This document shows positions 29,010-37,066 of a stretch of DNA of 64,000 nucleotides, in pieces; position 1 is the first letter of the stretch, and every line of letters starts with the position of its first letter. Location of the stretch: NCBI GenBank assembly GCA_014237395.1, contig JABZFP010000014.1, forward strand, positions 264,673 to 328,672, given 5' to 3'. A model generated the notes under the pieces. It was given only the letters and a program-made list of their open reading frames with translations, was not told the DNA's origin and did not search any database. Source of the DNA: Desulfobacteraceae bacterium. Lineage in GTDB: Bacteria > Desulfobacterota > Desulfobacteria > Desulfobacterales > UBA5852. A program made the translations under genes and the position numbers.

Positions 29010-30076
29010 GCGTGCGGATGGGAATCACCCTGCCTTCGTCATCTTGCCCCGGGGCTCATCGGCCGGCGGTGCGGCGCGTTCTGGGCAACCAGTCCGGCGT
29101 GGCGCTTTTCATGGTGATCTGGATCCTGGCGCTTCTCGTGGTGATTGTGGGGCAGTTCAGTTTCAGCATGCGCGCCGAAGTCAATGCTACGCGACAATTC
29201 AAGGAAGCTGCCGCCGCCTATTACATTGCCGAGGCCGGTGTCAATCGCGCCATCCTGGAAATCCTGAAGCAGAACAGTGCCCCGGAGGAAAGGGAAGCGG
29301 CGGGATTGGCGGAAGACGACGACACTCTATGGCGGGTAAATGTTCCCCTGCCGGAAGTGCCATTCGCCGAAGGTCATTTTCGTGTGTACATCGACAACGA
29401 GAGCGGGAAAGTGAACATCAACACGGCCGAACGGGGTGTTCTGCAGATGCTGGTGGACCACCTCGAGATCGACGAATCTGAAAAGGACACCATTGTTGAC
29501 GCTATCCTTGACTGGCGCGACAGCGACGACCTGCACCGCCTCAACGGCGCTGAGAGCGACTTTTACCAGGCGCTGCCGGAGCCCTATCGATGCAAGAACG
29601 GACCATTCGACAGCGTGTCGGAATTACTTCTGGTGCGGGGCATCACACCGGATATCTATTACAACGGGTTGCAGGAGATGATTACCGTGGCCCTGACCGG
29701 TGCGGAGGGAGGGGCGGGAAATGCCGCCCAAACCCGTTCTTTTCGCATGACAGGCGGCGGGGTCCTCAACATCAATGCCGCGCGGGCGGAGATGCTGGCC
29801 GTGTTGCCGAAGATGACCGAGGATGTGGTCCAGGATATTCTGCTGTTTCGGGAGAACGACGATTTCCGTTCTCTGGAAGAGGTTGCGGATGTTGTCGGGC
29901 CGGACGTATTCGAGGCGATTTCACCGTTTATCACGCTCCGGATGTCGCCTTATTATGTCATCCATACCGAGGGGCGTCTGGACAACAGTAGCGTCCGGCA
30001 GCTTGTTTCGATGCGCGTGAAGATCGATCCTGCGGCCGACCCGAAATTTGTGGTGCAGGATCGCCTGCTGAATTAG
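29006..30076 (+). CDS. gspK: Minor pseudopilin GspK
   Basis: 356 residues, ATGA overlap with gspJ. The cleavage region SG/VALFMVIWILALLVVIVGQF lacks Glu at +5, as expected for GspK, which sits at the pseudopilus tip. It has the large alpha domain with helix-hairpin-helix-like repeats (VNINTAERGVLQML, DAILDWRDSDDLHRLNGAESDFY, LNINAARAEMLAVLPKM, VADVVGPDVFEAI). Last gene before the internal sigma-54 promoter. Confidence 0.94.
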   Translation: MSVRMGITLPSSSCPGAHRPAVRRVLGNQSGVALFMVIWILALLVVIVGQFSFSMRAEVNATRQFKEAAAAYYIAEAGVNRAILEILKQNSAPEEREAAGLAEDDDTLWRVNVPLPEVPFAEGHFRVYIDNESGKVNINTAERGVLQMLVDHLEIDESEKDTIVDAILDWRDSDDLHRLNGAESDFYQALPEPYRCKNGPFDSVSELLLVRGITPDIYYNGLQEMITVALTGAEGGAGNAAQTRSFRMTGGGVLNINAARAEMLAVLPKMTEDVVQDILLFRENDDFRSLEEVADVVGPDVFEAISPFITLRMSPYYVIHTEGRLDNSSVRQLVSMRVKIDPAADPKFVVQDRLLN

Positions 30077-30101
30077 CCTATTGCGTAAGGACGTTTTGGG
30101 G

Positions 30102-30139
30102 TGTGGCATGACACATTTCGGGTGACCCACAAGTGAGAC
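30102..30139 (+). promoter_or_regulatory. Upstream activating palindrome pair, copy 3
   Basis: TGTGGCATGACACA (30102-30115) and GACCCACAAGTGAGAC (30124-30139) have centres 23 bp apart. The first is centred 153.5 bp upstream of the -24 element at 30262. Confidence 0.75.
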
Positions 30140-30261
30140 TTTGTCCCCTGGCCTGACACACAGGGGTGGGCAGTTAGGCATAGGGACGGCAGAAGAATTT
30201 ATAACATACTGATTATTAAGATTAAAGTCATTTTCCGAACTTATTGCGACGGGCGGCAGGC

Positions 30262-30277
30262 TGGCACGGGTTTTGGA
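30262..30277 (+). promoter_or_regulatory. Sigma-54-like promoter inside the T2SS cluster
   Basis: TGGCACG-N4-TTGGA, preceded by C, has a perfect -24 box and one mismatch in the -12 GC. The predicted start near 30289 lies just upstream of the GEMM-I aptamer and 257 bp upstream of gspL. Confidence 0.65.
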
Positions 30278-30315
30278 TTTGTGGAAGATGGCGCTGCAGG
30301 TCACGCCAACGTAAT

Positions 30316-30402
30316 CGATATGTCAACGCCAAACCTGTCGTGAGGCAGGGACGGAAAGCCACGGGTTTCTATGGAAACAGCCGGGTTGCCTGAGGATCGA
30401 CA
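30316..30402 (+). ncRNA. GEMM-I cyclic-di-GMP-type riboswitch upstream of gspL
   Basis: The conserved order is GCCAAACC, GTCGTGAGGC arm, GGGACGGAAAGCCACGGG, GTTTC/GAAAC hairpin, then AGCCGGGTTGCC. The outer P1 stem can form from TCGAT and ATCGA. The base equivalent to Vc2 G20 is G, favouring c-di-GMP. The first half of the aptamer is nearly identical to the copy at 16421. No clear terminator follows. A weak CCTG/CAGG hairpin lies at the 3' edge, so the output could be translational or the 140-nt spacer may hold an unrecognised platform. Confidence 0.92.
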
Positions 30403-30545
30403 GGTGGTCCGACGTTTAGTTCTGATATTCGAAGTTGAATTATTTCGGCTGATCGCTTGATAGGGGGTTTACAGACAGCCGGCACCTATGTCAAATAAGC
30501 ATATGCGCATTAAGCGCCGGGAATGAACGCAAAGAAAGGCTCAGG

Positions 30546-31946
30546 ATGCTTTTACCATCAAGCATAGGCGTCAGCATCAGTCCATCGCGGGTCGCCATGA
30601 TGGGGCTGCGCCAGACCCCGGGGAGCGTCAGGCCCGTTGCTCGGGAGACCTTTGCCCTCGATTCGGACCAGCCGGTTTCCTCTCAAATCGAGGCCATCAA
30701 TCGCGGTCTGGACACGTTCATCAGCCGGAACCGGCTGGAGACCGCCAGCCGGTTTTTAGCCGCACCGCTGCCGTCGGCCATGTGGCGTCGCATAACATTG
30801 CCGATCGCGGCTCGCGAAAACCTGCCGGATACCATCCGTTACGAAGCGGAAAAATACCTGCCGATTCCTCTTGAGGAACTGTATTGGGACTATCAGCTGA
30901 TCGAGGAGAACCGAGCGGAAGGGACGCTGACAGTCCTTTTGGCCATTGCCAAGCGGACCGATATGACACCCTTTGTCGAGTTCGCCGGGAACTTGCCGGG
31001 CGGCCTCTCCGGCGTGGAGCCGGGTACCAGCGCTATTGCCAATGGGTTCAACCGGCATGCCGGCAGTATGTCGGAGGCCGCCTATGGCTTAGTGGTATTG
31101 ACCAGCGACCAGATTCATCTGGTTCACATGCAGGACGGTGTCTTCCAGGGTGGGCGCACCTATAACCGCCCGGACAACGTCGCCGATTTGATGGCCGCTA
31201 TTCGGAAAGGCCTATCCCTTCTCCGTTTGGGGGATAGCGACAATCAGGCGGCGGAGGCCTTTCCGGTCCACGTATGCGTGGAAGATTCCAGGGAAGATTT
31301 GCCGTCGCAGCTTCAGGAAGCGTTTCCGGCGTATGCCTGGCACACAGCGGCATGGGGGGGGAACGATCTTCCCGAACCCGACATGATGGCGGCCTACGGC
31401 CTGGCACTCAAAGGATTGCAGAAACCCGCCACGTCAACCAACCTGCTGCCCCTTCACCTGCGCAAGCAACCCTCGCGTTTAGGGCAATACCTGATGGTCG
31501 CATTGGTCGCTCTGACCTTGGTCAGCGGGATTGCCTGGGGGGGGAGCACGCTTCTGCAGAAGCGGTTTTACCATGCACGGCTGGATCGTGAGATCAACCG
31601 GCTGGCCGACGATGTGGCGGGCATCGAACGCCTTCAGGCGGACGCTCAGGAGATTCGCGATAAGCTGCAATTTCTTCAAGGGCAGAAGCAGGGGTCGCAG
31701 AACGTGCTGGATATCTTCAAGGCCTTGACGGAAATCATCCCGGATTCCGCCTGGGTTCGCGAAATCACCATCGAACCCAACGGGATCCGGCTGGATGGCT
31801 ACGCCGATGCGGCGGCTGAACTGATTCCGCTGATCGACGCATCGCCATTTTTTACCGACGTTTCTTTCCTTTCCGCCATCACCAAAGGACGCGACGGAAA
31901 GGAAAAATTCCGGATCGGTTTCAAGCTGGCGCAGCCTGATCGTTAA
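30546..31946 (+). CDS. gspL: Type II secretion protein GspL (PilM/PilN-like fusion)
   Basis: 466 residues, ATG 30546 with AAAGGCTCAGG upstream. Residues about 1-290 are the actin-like cytoplasmic domain (IRYEAEKYLPIPLEELYWDYQLI is the typical PilM/GspL block). A membrane helix at about 315-335 (YLMVALVALTLVSGIAWGG) leads to a periplasmic coiled coil and PilN-type ferredoxin-like domain (VLDIFKALTEIIPDSAWVREITIE). GspL couples the GspE ATPase to GspF and GspM. It starts the riboswitch-controlled half of the T2SS genes. Confidence 0.9.
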   Translation: MLLPSSIGVSISPSRVAMMGLRQTPGSVRPVARETFALDSDQPVSSQIEAINRGLDTFISRNRLETASRFLAAPLPSAMWRRITLPIAARENLPDTIRYEAEKYLPIPLEELYWDYQLIEENRAEGTLTVLLAIAKRTDMTPFVEFAGNLPGGLSGVEPGTSAIANGFNRHAGSMSEAAYGLVVLTSDQIHLVHMQDGVFQGGRTYNRPDNVADLMAAIRKGLSLLRLGDSDNQAAEAFPVHVCVEDSREDLPSQLQEAFPAYAWHTAAWGGNDLPEPDMMAAYGLALKGLQKPATSTNLLPLHLRKQPSRLGQYLMVALVALTLVSGIAWGGSTLLQKRFYHARLDREINRLADDVAGIERLQADAQEIRDKLQFLQGQKQGSQNVLDIFKALTEIIPDSAWVREITIEPNGIRLDGYADAAAELIPLIDASPFFTDVSFLSAITKGRDGKEKFRIGFKLAQPDR

Positions 31947-31984
31947 GTGCTGCCAATGGGCGGTGCAAACAGGGGTATTGCAAA

Positions 31985-32548
31985 ATGCCATTCACGTTGA
32001 CCAGAGAACGTAAAATTATTTTGATCGGCGGGGCCATTCTGTTGCTGCTGGGCCTGATCTATAATCTTGCGCCGAGCGTCCGGGGAATGCTTTCCGAAGA
32101 TGAAACCCTTGGGCTCAAAGAACAGAAACTGATGAAATACACGGCCAAAGTCAATGAAAAGGCCTCGCTCACCCAGCAGGAAAAAGCGCTCAGGAATCGT
32201 CTGAAACGGATCGAGGCCGGCCTTCTCACACCGAAAACACCGGCCCTGGCTGCCGTCGATATCCAAACCATGGTCCGCGACATTGCCGCAAGTTACGGGG
32301 CCGAGGTCAAGACCATGCGGATTCTCAGCGCCGTATCCGAGGAAGACCAGGCCTATGTCGCCATTCCGGTGGAAGTGACGCTATCGTCGTCGGTCCGGCA
32401 GTTGGTGGAGGTGCTCTACGGCATCGAAACTTCCACCCGGCTTTTGCATGTGGCTGACATTACGGCACGGGCCGCGGGCGGTCGCAGAGGCGACACCATT
32501 CTTTCAACCATGACAGTTGAAGGCTTTATGAAAAAGAAAGATACCTGA
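31985..32548 (+). CDS. gspM: Type II secretion protein GspM
   Basis: 187 residues: a short cytoplasmic start, one membrane helix (IILIGGAILLLLGLIYNLAP), a coiled coil (about 40-85, rich in Lys/Glu/Leu) and a ferredoxin-like periplasmic domain (VEVTLSSSVRQLVEVLYGIETSTRLLHVADITAR). Position between gspL and gspC supports the call. It stabilises GspL in the inner membrane. Confidence 0.87.
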   Translation: MPFTLTRERKIILIGGAILLLLGLIYNLAPSVRGMLSEDETLGLKEQKLMKYTAKVNEKASLTQQEKALRNRLKRIEAGLLTPKTPALAAVDIQTMVRDIAASYGAEVKTMRILSAVSEEDQAYVAIPVEVTLSSSVRQLVEVLYGIETSTRLLHVADITARAAGGRRGDTILSTMTVEGFMKKKDT

Positions 32549-32585
32549 TCGGCAAAGATCGGGTAACGTCGACGGAAAGGTGATA

Positions 32586-33230
32586 ATGACGAGCAGCCGA
32601 TGGCTAATCATGGGTATTCTGGCGGTGTTGACGGTTCTTTTTTCCGTTCAGGCGGCCCGCACCTGGTTCGGGCCTTTCCAGGTCGATCTCGCCGTGGAAA
32701 CCGATGCGGAAACCCAAAAGGCGGTTTTGCCGCCGCTGGTGAAAAAGCGCAAACCGCCTAAGAGCGCCTACGACGCGATTGCCGCCAGAAGCCTCTTCAG
32801 CCAAAATCGGACGGAAGATGTCACCGAGACACTGGTCGGGAATCTCAAGGGCGCGGAAACCAGTCGTTATGCCAAAAGAATCGGCTTGTTCGGCGTGATC
32901 ATCAACGACGGTGAAAAAATGGCTTTGATCAATAAGGATACAGGCCGCCGTGGCAGCGATGACGTGATGTGGGTACGGGTCGGGGACACGATCGAACGTG
33001 TCAAGGTCGCCGCCATCGAGCGGGACCGCATCCTGCTGCTGGAAAACGGTACCCATTATGAAGTTCTTCTGAGCGATCAGCGCCATTCGAACAAACGGTC
33101 GAAAGCGGGAAAGGATTCGGGCCCGACGGTGATTTCGACGGAGGACAAGACTGACAAGGAACCCGTCAAAAACGTGAAAACACCGAAAGTGCGCGTTAAA
33201 CCTCAAAAGCAGGATCAAGCGAAGGATTAG
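32586..33230 (+). CDS. gspC: Type II secretion protein GspC (no PDZ domain)
   Basis: 214 residues. ATG 32586 follows GGAAAGG; GTG 32580 is an alternative. One N-terminal helix is followed by a homology-region-like domain (YDAIAARSLFSQNR...KRIGLFGVIINDGEKMALINKDTG...VWVRVGDTIERVKVAAIERDRILLLENG). That domain in GspC contacts the secretin. The usual C-terminal PDZ domain is absent and is replaced by a Lys-rich tail, as in several delta-type T2SSs. It is 94 bp upstream of gspD. Confidence 0.82.
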   Translation: MTSSRWLIMGILAVLTVLFSVQAARTWFGPFQVDLAVETDAETQKAVLPPLVKKRKPPKSAYDAIAARSLFSQNRTEDVTETLVGNLKGAETSRYAKRIGLFGVIINDGEKMALINKDTGRRGSDDVMWVRVGDTIERVKVAAIERDRILLLENGTHYEVLLSDQRHSNKRSKAGKDSGPTVISTEDKTDKEPVKNVKTPKVRVKPQKQDQAKD

Positions 33231-33324
33231 ACCTTATTCCAACAATCGCTCACGTACCCAGGGCTTTCCGGTGAACAACCGGATCCGGCGTGCAGACGGC
33301 AAAACGGAGGGGAGGCGGCAACTC

Positions 33325-35619
33325 ATGAGACGCAAATCAGGCGGCATACCGGGACTGATCTTGTCGGTGCTTGTGGCAATGGTTTGGGGGGTGGCAGGGT
33401 GTGCGACGCCCCCGATACCAGTGGGTGGCCAGGCTGAGGCGATTGTTGCCGACAGCGCCAAAGCCGAACCTCGGCAGCCGGCGGCCGACCCTGTTGAAGC
33501 AGGAAATCAGGCCGAGGCGCCGAAGACCGCGCCGTCATTGCCGGCCGCCTCGGCAGTGACTGTGCCCGAGCCGGCCCGCCAGGGCACCGGGGCACCGCTT
33601 ACGGCCGGTTCGGTGGGCGAACCCCCGACACTGACGCCGGGTGTCCCTCCTTCCGGTGACGCCGTTCAGCCGCCGCCGTATTATGCCGGGGCGCTGATCC
33701 CCGTCGCCAACGATGATGCCGCGGGCGCGCAGGAAAAATCGATGGCCGCCGGGAGTGAAGGCACGATTGAAATCAATTTCGACAATGCCGACCTGATCGA
33801 GGTGATTCGAACCCTGGCCGATATTCTCAACATTCAATACCTGCTGGACCCCGGGGTGCAGGGCAGCGTGACGATTCACACGGCCGGCGGCATGGCGCGC
33901 GAAAACCTGTTTCCCCTGTTTTTCAAAATTCTGGAGGTCAACGGGTTGACCGCCATCAAGGACGGGCCGCTTTTCCGAATAACGCCTACTTCCGATGCGT
34001 CGCGGCTGCCGATTATGATGGGGCGCAGCGCCGGAATGGGGGACCAGACCCCGCCCGGCGAACGGGTGATGATCCAGATTATTCCGCTGAAGCACATTTC
34101 CGCCGGTGAAATGAGCAAGCTGCTCGTGCCGTTTGCCTCCGAGGGCGCCACGATCGTGGCGCACCAGGCCACGAACACACTGGTGGTGGTGGACAAGGGC
34201 GACAACATCCTCAAAATCCTGAAAATTGCGGCGACCTTCGACATTGGCCTGTTTGAAAGGGTGGAGCATCGTTTTTATCTCCTGGAGAATGCCCAGGCCA
34301 AGGAAACAGCATCCATGCTGCAGGAAATCTTCGGGGCCAGGGGCGACAACGGTACGGTGCGCTTTATCCCTATCGAACGGCTCAATGCGGTTCTGGCACT
34401 GAGTGCCGATCCGCGCGTATTTACCAAGGCCGACCAGTTCATGATTCAGCTGGATGCCAAGGGCGAAGGTGTCGAGCCCCGCATATACGTTTATTTTGTG
34501 AAGAACGGGGGCGCGGAAGAGCTGGCCGGGTTGCTGAACACGACTTTTGGCAGCGGTGCGGGGCCGGATAGCCGCGTATCCTTCGGAGAGGCGAAGTTCC
34601 GCTTTTCACGCAATCCGTTTGCCCTGAAACCCAAAGTGACGGTGACGCCCGAGGCGCAAACACCCCAGGCGCCTGAAACGCCGGCCGCCGGAGAGCTGAT
34701 GGCGGCACCCCGCAGTGACATTTCGATTATCCCGGACCCGGTGCGCAATGCCCTGCTCATCCAGAGCACCCCGGCCGATTACCGCATCATTTCCAACATC
34801 CTGGCCCAAATCGACGTCCTGCCGCGCCAGGTGCTGATCGAAGCCACGATTGCCGAAATTTCGCTGGATGACCGCTTCGAACTGGGGGTGGAATGGGAGT
34901 ACACGCGTGAGCGCACCAGCAATGATACCGGTCTCTTGAGTGGCACCATCAACGGCGACGGATTGTCCTATGCCATCGCCTTCTCCCAGGATCTGCTTCA
35001 CAATCTGAACACCCTGGCGGCCAATAACAAAGTCAATATTCTCTCCTCGCCGCACGTGCTGGCCTCCGACGGCAAGGAAGCCAAAATCGACGTGTCCAAC
35101 GAAATCCCCATCATCAGTTCCGAGACGGTCATTTCGAGCAGTGCCGAACCCCTGGTTACCACCGACATCCAATACCGGGATACGGGCGTGCTGCTGTCGG
35201 TCACGCCGCACATCAACGAAAACGGCCTGGTCACAATGGCCGTCTACCAGGAAGTGAGCGAGCAAGGGGAAGACGTCAACGTGGCCGGGGAGAACTACCC
35301 ATCATTTTTCAAACGTTCGGTGGACACCACCCTCACGGTCAAAGACGATCAGACCATTGTCCTTGGCGGGCTCATCCGTGAGAACAAGGGGCAAAATCGC
35401 AGTGGGGTTCCCGGCCTGATCGACATCCCGGGGCTGGGATGGCTGTTCGGCTCCCGGGATGATACCTACGACAAGGCCGAACTGATCATCCTGCTGACCC
35501 CACGGGTGATCACGTCGCTCGACGATGTTCAGGCGGTCACCGAAGAGTTCGAGGAGAAGGTCGGCGAAACGATGCAGTATATACGGGAGAAGCAGCAGTC
35601 GACTTACTACAATCCCTGA
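33325..35619 (+). CDS. gspD: Type II secretion outer-membrane secretin GspD
   Basis: 764 residues. ATG 33325 is preceded by GGAGGGGAGG; an in-frame GTG at 33271 is less likely. It has a lipoprotein signal with lipobox VAGC, then a long Pro/Ala-rich linker (about 25-145). The N0 domain (INFDNADLIEVIRTLADILNIQYLLDP) and N1-N3 domains (IIPLKHISAGEMSKLLVPF) follow. The secretin core (PRQVLIEATIAEISLDDRFELGVEW) has the signature VPGLIDIPGLGWLFGS and ends in LIILLTPRVI. It forms the outer-membrane channel; the lipid anchor may replace a separate pilotin. Confidence 0.95.
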   Translation: MRRKSGGIPGLILSVLVAMVWGVAGCATPPIPVGGQAEAIVADSAKAEPRQPAADPVEAGNQAEAPKTAPSLPAASAVTVPEPARQGTGAPLTAGSVGEPPTLTPGVPPSGDAVQPPPYYAGALIPVANDDAAGAQEKSMAAGSEGTIEINFDNADLIEVIRTLADILNIQYLLDPGVQGSVTIHTAGGMARENLFPLFFKILEVNGLTAIKDGPLFRITPTSDASRLPIMMGRSAGMGDQTPPGERVMIQIIPLKHISAGEMSKLLVPFASEGATIVAHQATNTLVVVDKGDNILKILKIAATFDIGLFERVEHRFYLLENAQAKETASMLQEIFGARGDNGTVRFIPIERLNAVLALSADPRVFTKADQFMIQLDAKGEGVEPRIYVYFVKNGGAEELAGLLNTTFGSGAGPDSRVSFGEAKFRFSRNPFALKPKVTVTPEAQTPQAPETPAAGELMAAPRSDISIIPDPVRNALLIQSTPADYRIISNILAQIDVLPRQVLIEATIAEISLDDRFELGVEWEYTRERTSNDTGLLSGTINGDGLSYAIAFSQDLLHNLNTLAANNKVNILSSPHVLASDGKEAKIDVSNEIPIISSETVISSSAEPLVTTDIQYRDTGVLLSVTPHINENGLVTMAVYQEVSEQGEDVNVAGENYPSFFKRSVDTTLTVKDDQTIVLGGLIRENKGQNRSGVPGLIDIPGLGWLFGSRDDTYDKAELIILLTPRVITSLDDVQAVTEEFEEKVGETMQYIREKQQSTYYNP

Positions 35620-35640
35620 CGGGGGAGGATGGTTAGAATG

Positions 35641-35672
35641 TGCGAGGGGCCCCATGCGGGGCCTCTTTTTTT
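35641..35672 (+). terminator. Rho-independent terminator after gspD
   Basis: A GC hairpin with GGCCCC/GGGGCC core arms and loop ATGC is followed by a run of eight T. It ends the gspLMCD transcript 25-50 bp after the stop. Confidence 0.9.
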
Positions 35673-35822
35673 TGTGTTAGGGTCGGGTGTCGCTTGTGAA
35701 AAAAAATGGGAAGAAGTTTTGATTTTAACCCGCCATCTCGGCTGGAGGCTCCGGAGAGGTTCAGCCAATCCGGGATGCTTTCCTTAAATGGTTTCTTCAT
35801 TTTCATTCACGTGAGAAGAAAA

Positions 35823-35956
35823 GATGAGTTCGTAAAAAAGTTTTCGAGGTAATCCTTTCGTAATTCCAGCTCAGGCGGGGATACAGTTGTTTCAATGGGG
35901 TCGTAGACGCCCGCCTTCGCGGGAGTGACGGCTTAAGGCCTTATTGCGATTCCATC
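35823..35956. repeat. Dispersed repeat family A, copy 1 (134 bp)
   Basis: It begins GATGAGTTCGTAAAAA and ends with a degenerate complement (TTATTGCGATTCCATC). It contains the internal palindrome CCCGCCTTCGCGGGAGTGAC. About 75% alike by eye to 47384-47515, with similarity extending into the flanks (CATTTTC... before, AAGAAAACG after). Confidence 0.75.
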
Positions 35957-35977
35957 AAGAAAACGCCGGTGTCCCTT

Positions 35978-37066
35978 TTAGTATCCGCTCCGGATTTTTA
36001 CCCGCCCCTTGCCGTAATCCAGGATGATGCCGTCCGGCGTGATCCGCTCCAGCAGATAGCCCTCGGTCCCGATCCGGTCGCCGGTGTGATAGCGCCGCGA
36101 ATTGATATAGACCATGCAGGCCTCCTGGGGTTCCGCGTATACCAGAACGCTGATCTTCACGGATTTTAATTTTTCACGGACATCAGGTGGCAAGTCCTTC
36201 AACAGGGGAACCTGATTGGCCGGGTCCGGTGCTGTCGGTCGCCGTTTGGCAGGGGCTGACGGTGCCGGCTCGGTTGTTGTGGCGGACGATTTGGGCGGCG
36301 AAGGGGCGACCACCACGCGTTCCTGTTTTACGGGCGGTGCCGGTATCGTTTCCGCCGGCCGCTGTTGTGGTACGCTGACCCATTGGGGCTCTTCGTCGAC
36401 ATTGGCCGGCATGGGCACCTGGGCCTCATCCGGGGGAGTCAGGATCTCCGTTTCAAGTGCCGGTTCGGGCCCTGCCGGCGGCGTGGTCCGAGCGAGGGTT
36501 TCCGGTGCGGAGGGTTGGTCCGCATCGGCGGTGGTGGTCTGAACAGCGGTTTTCCCGGTAGGTTTGAAGGGAACCGGCGGCGGATCGATGCTTGTCTCCG
36601 CCTTCAAATCATCTTCCGCGACGGCGACCGGCGGGCCGAAGCGCACATCCCCGGGAGAGGCGACTTCTTTTGGAGATGCCGGGGGATCGGGCGGCATGGG
36701 CGCCTTCTTGGCTTCAGGCGCTGGCGGCGTCGTTGGTCGGTCTTTCACGGCGGCGGATGCCGATAATTTGTTGTCAGCCGGGGTAGGGGGAGGGTGGATG
36801 ACTTTCCGGCTCTCAACCGTTTTGGGGGGTGTCGGTTGGGCCTGCGGGGCGGTCACTTCAGGGGCCGGCTGCCTCTGATAAAGGGCGAGCGCCAGGAGGC
36901 CGACAACCGCCAGGTTGACCAGCAGCAATCCCGCCAACCACCGTCTTTTGGGTTTGGGGGACCCGGCCGAGGTTGGCTTTTCCCCATAAAGGGTATCGAC
37001 GGCCGGTGTGTCGCCCACGCGGCGTTCTCGTTCGGCCCTTTTTAGCGAATCGAGAATAATCGACAT
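35978..37066 (-). CDS. gspB: General secretion pathway protein GspB
   Basis: 362 residues. The N-terminus MSIILDSLKRAERERR is the hallmark of GspB/ExeB, followed by one membrane helix (about 43-62), a 220-residue Pro/Ala-rich spacer and a C-terminal T2SSB domain (VREKLKSVKISVLVYAEPQEACMVYINSRRYHTGDRI...LERITPDGIILDYGKGRVKI). GspB works with GspA to place the secretin through peptidoglycan. The start overlaps the gspA stop by one base (TAATG), so the two are coupled. Confidence 0.92.
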   Translation of the reverse strand: MSIILDSLKRAERERRVGDTPAVDTLYGEKPTSAGSPKPKRRWLAGLLLVNLAVVGLLALALYQRQPAPEVTAPQAQPTPPKTVESRKVIHPPPTPADNKLSASAAVKDRPTTPPAPEAKKAPMPPDPPASPKEVASPGDVRFGPPVAVAEDDLKAETSIDPPPVPFKPTGKTAVQTTTADADQPSAPETLARTTPPAGPEPALETEILTPPDEAQVPMPANVDEEPQWVSVPQQRPAETIPAPPVKQERVVVAPSPPKSSATTTEPAPSAPAKRRPTAPDPANQVPLLKDLPPDVREKLKSVKISVLVYAEPQEACMVYINSRRYHTGDRIGTEGYLLERITPDGIILDYGKGRVKIRSGY

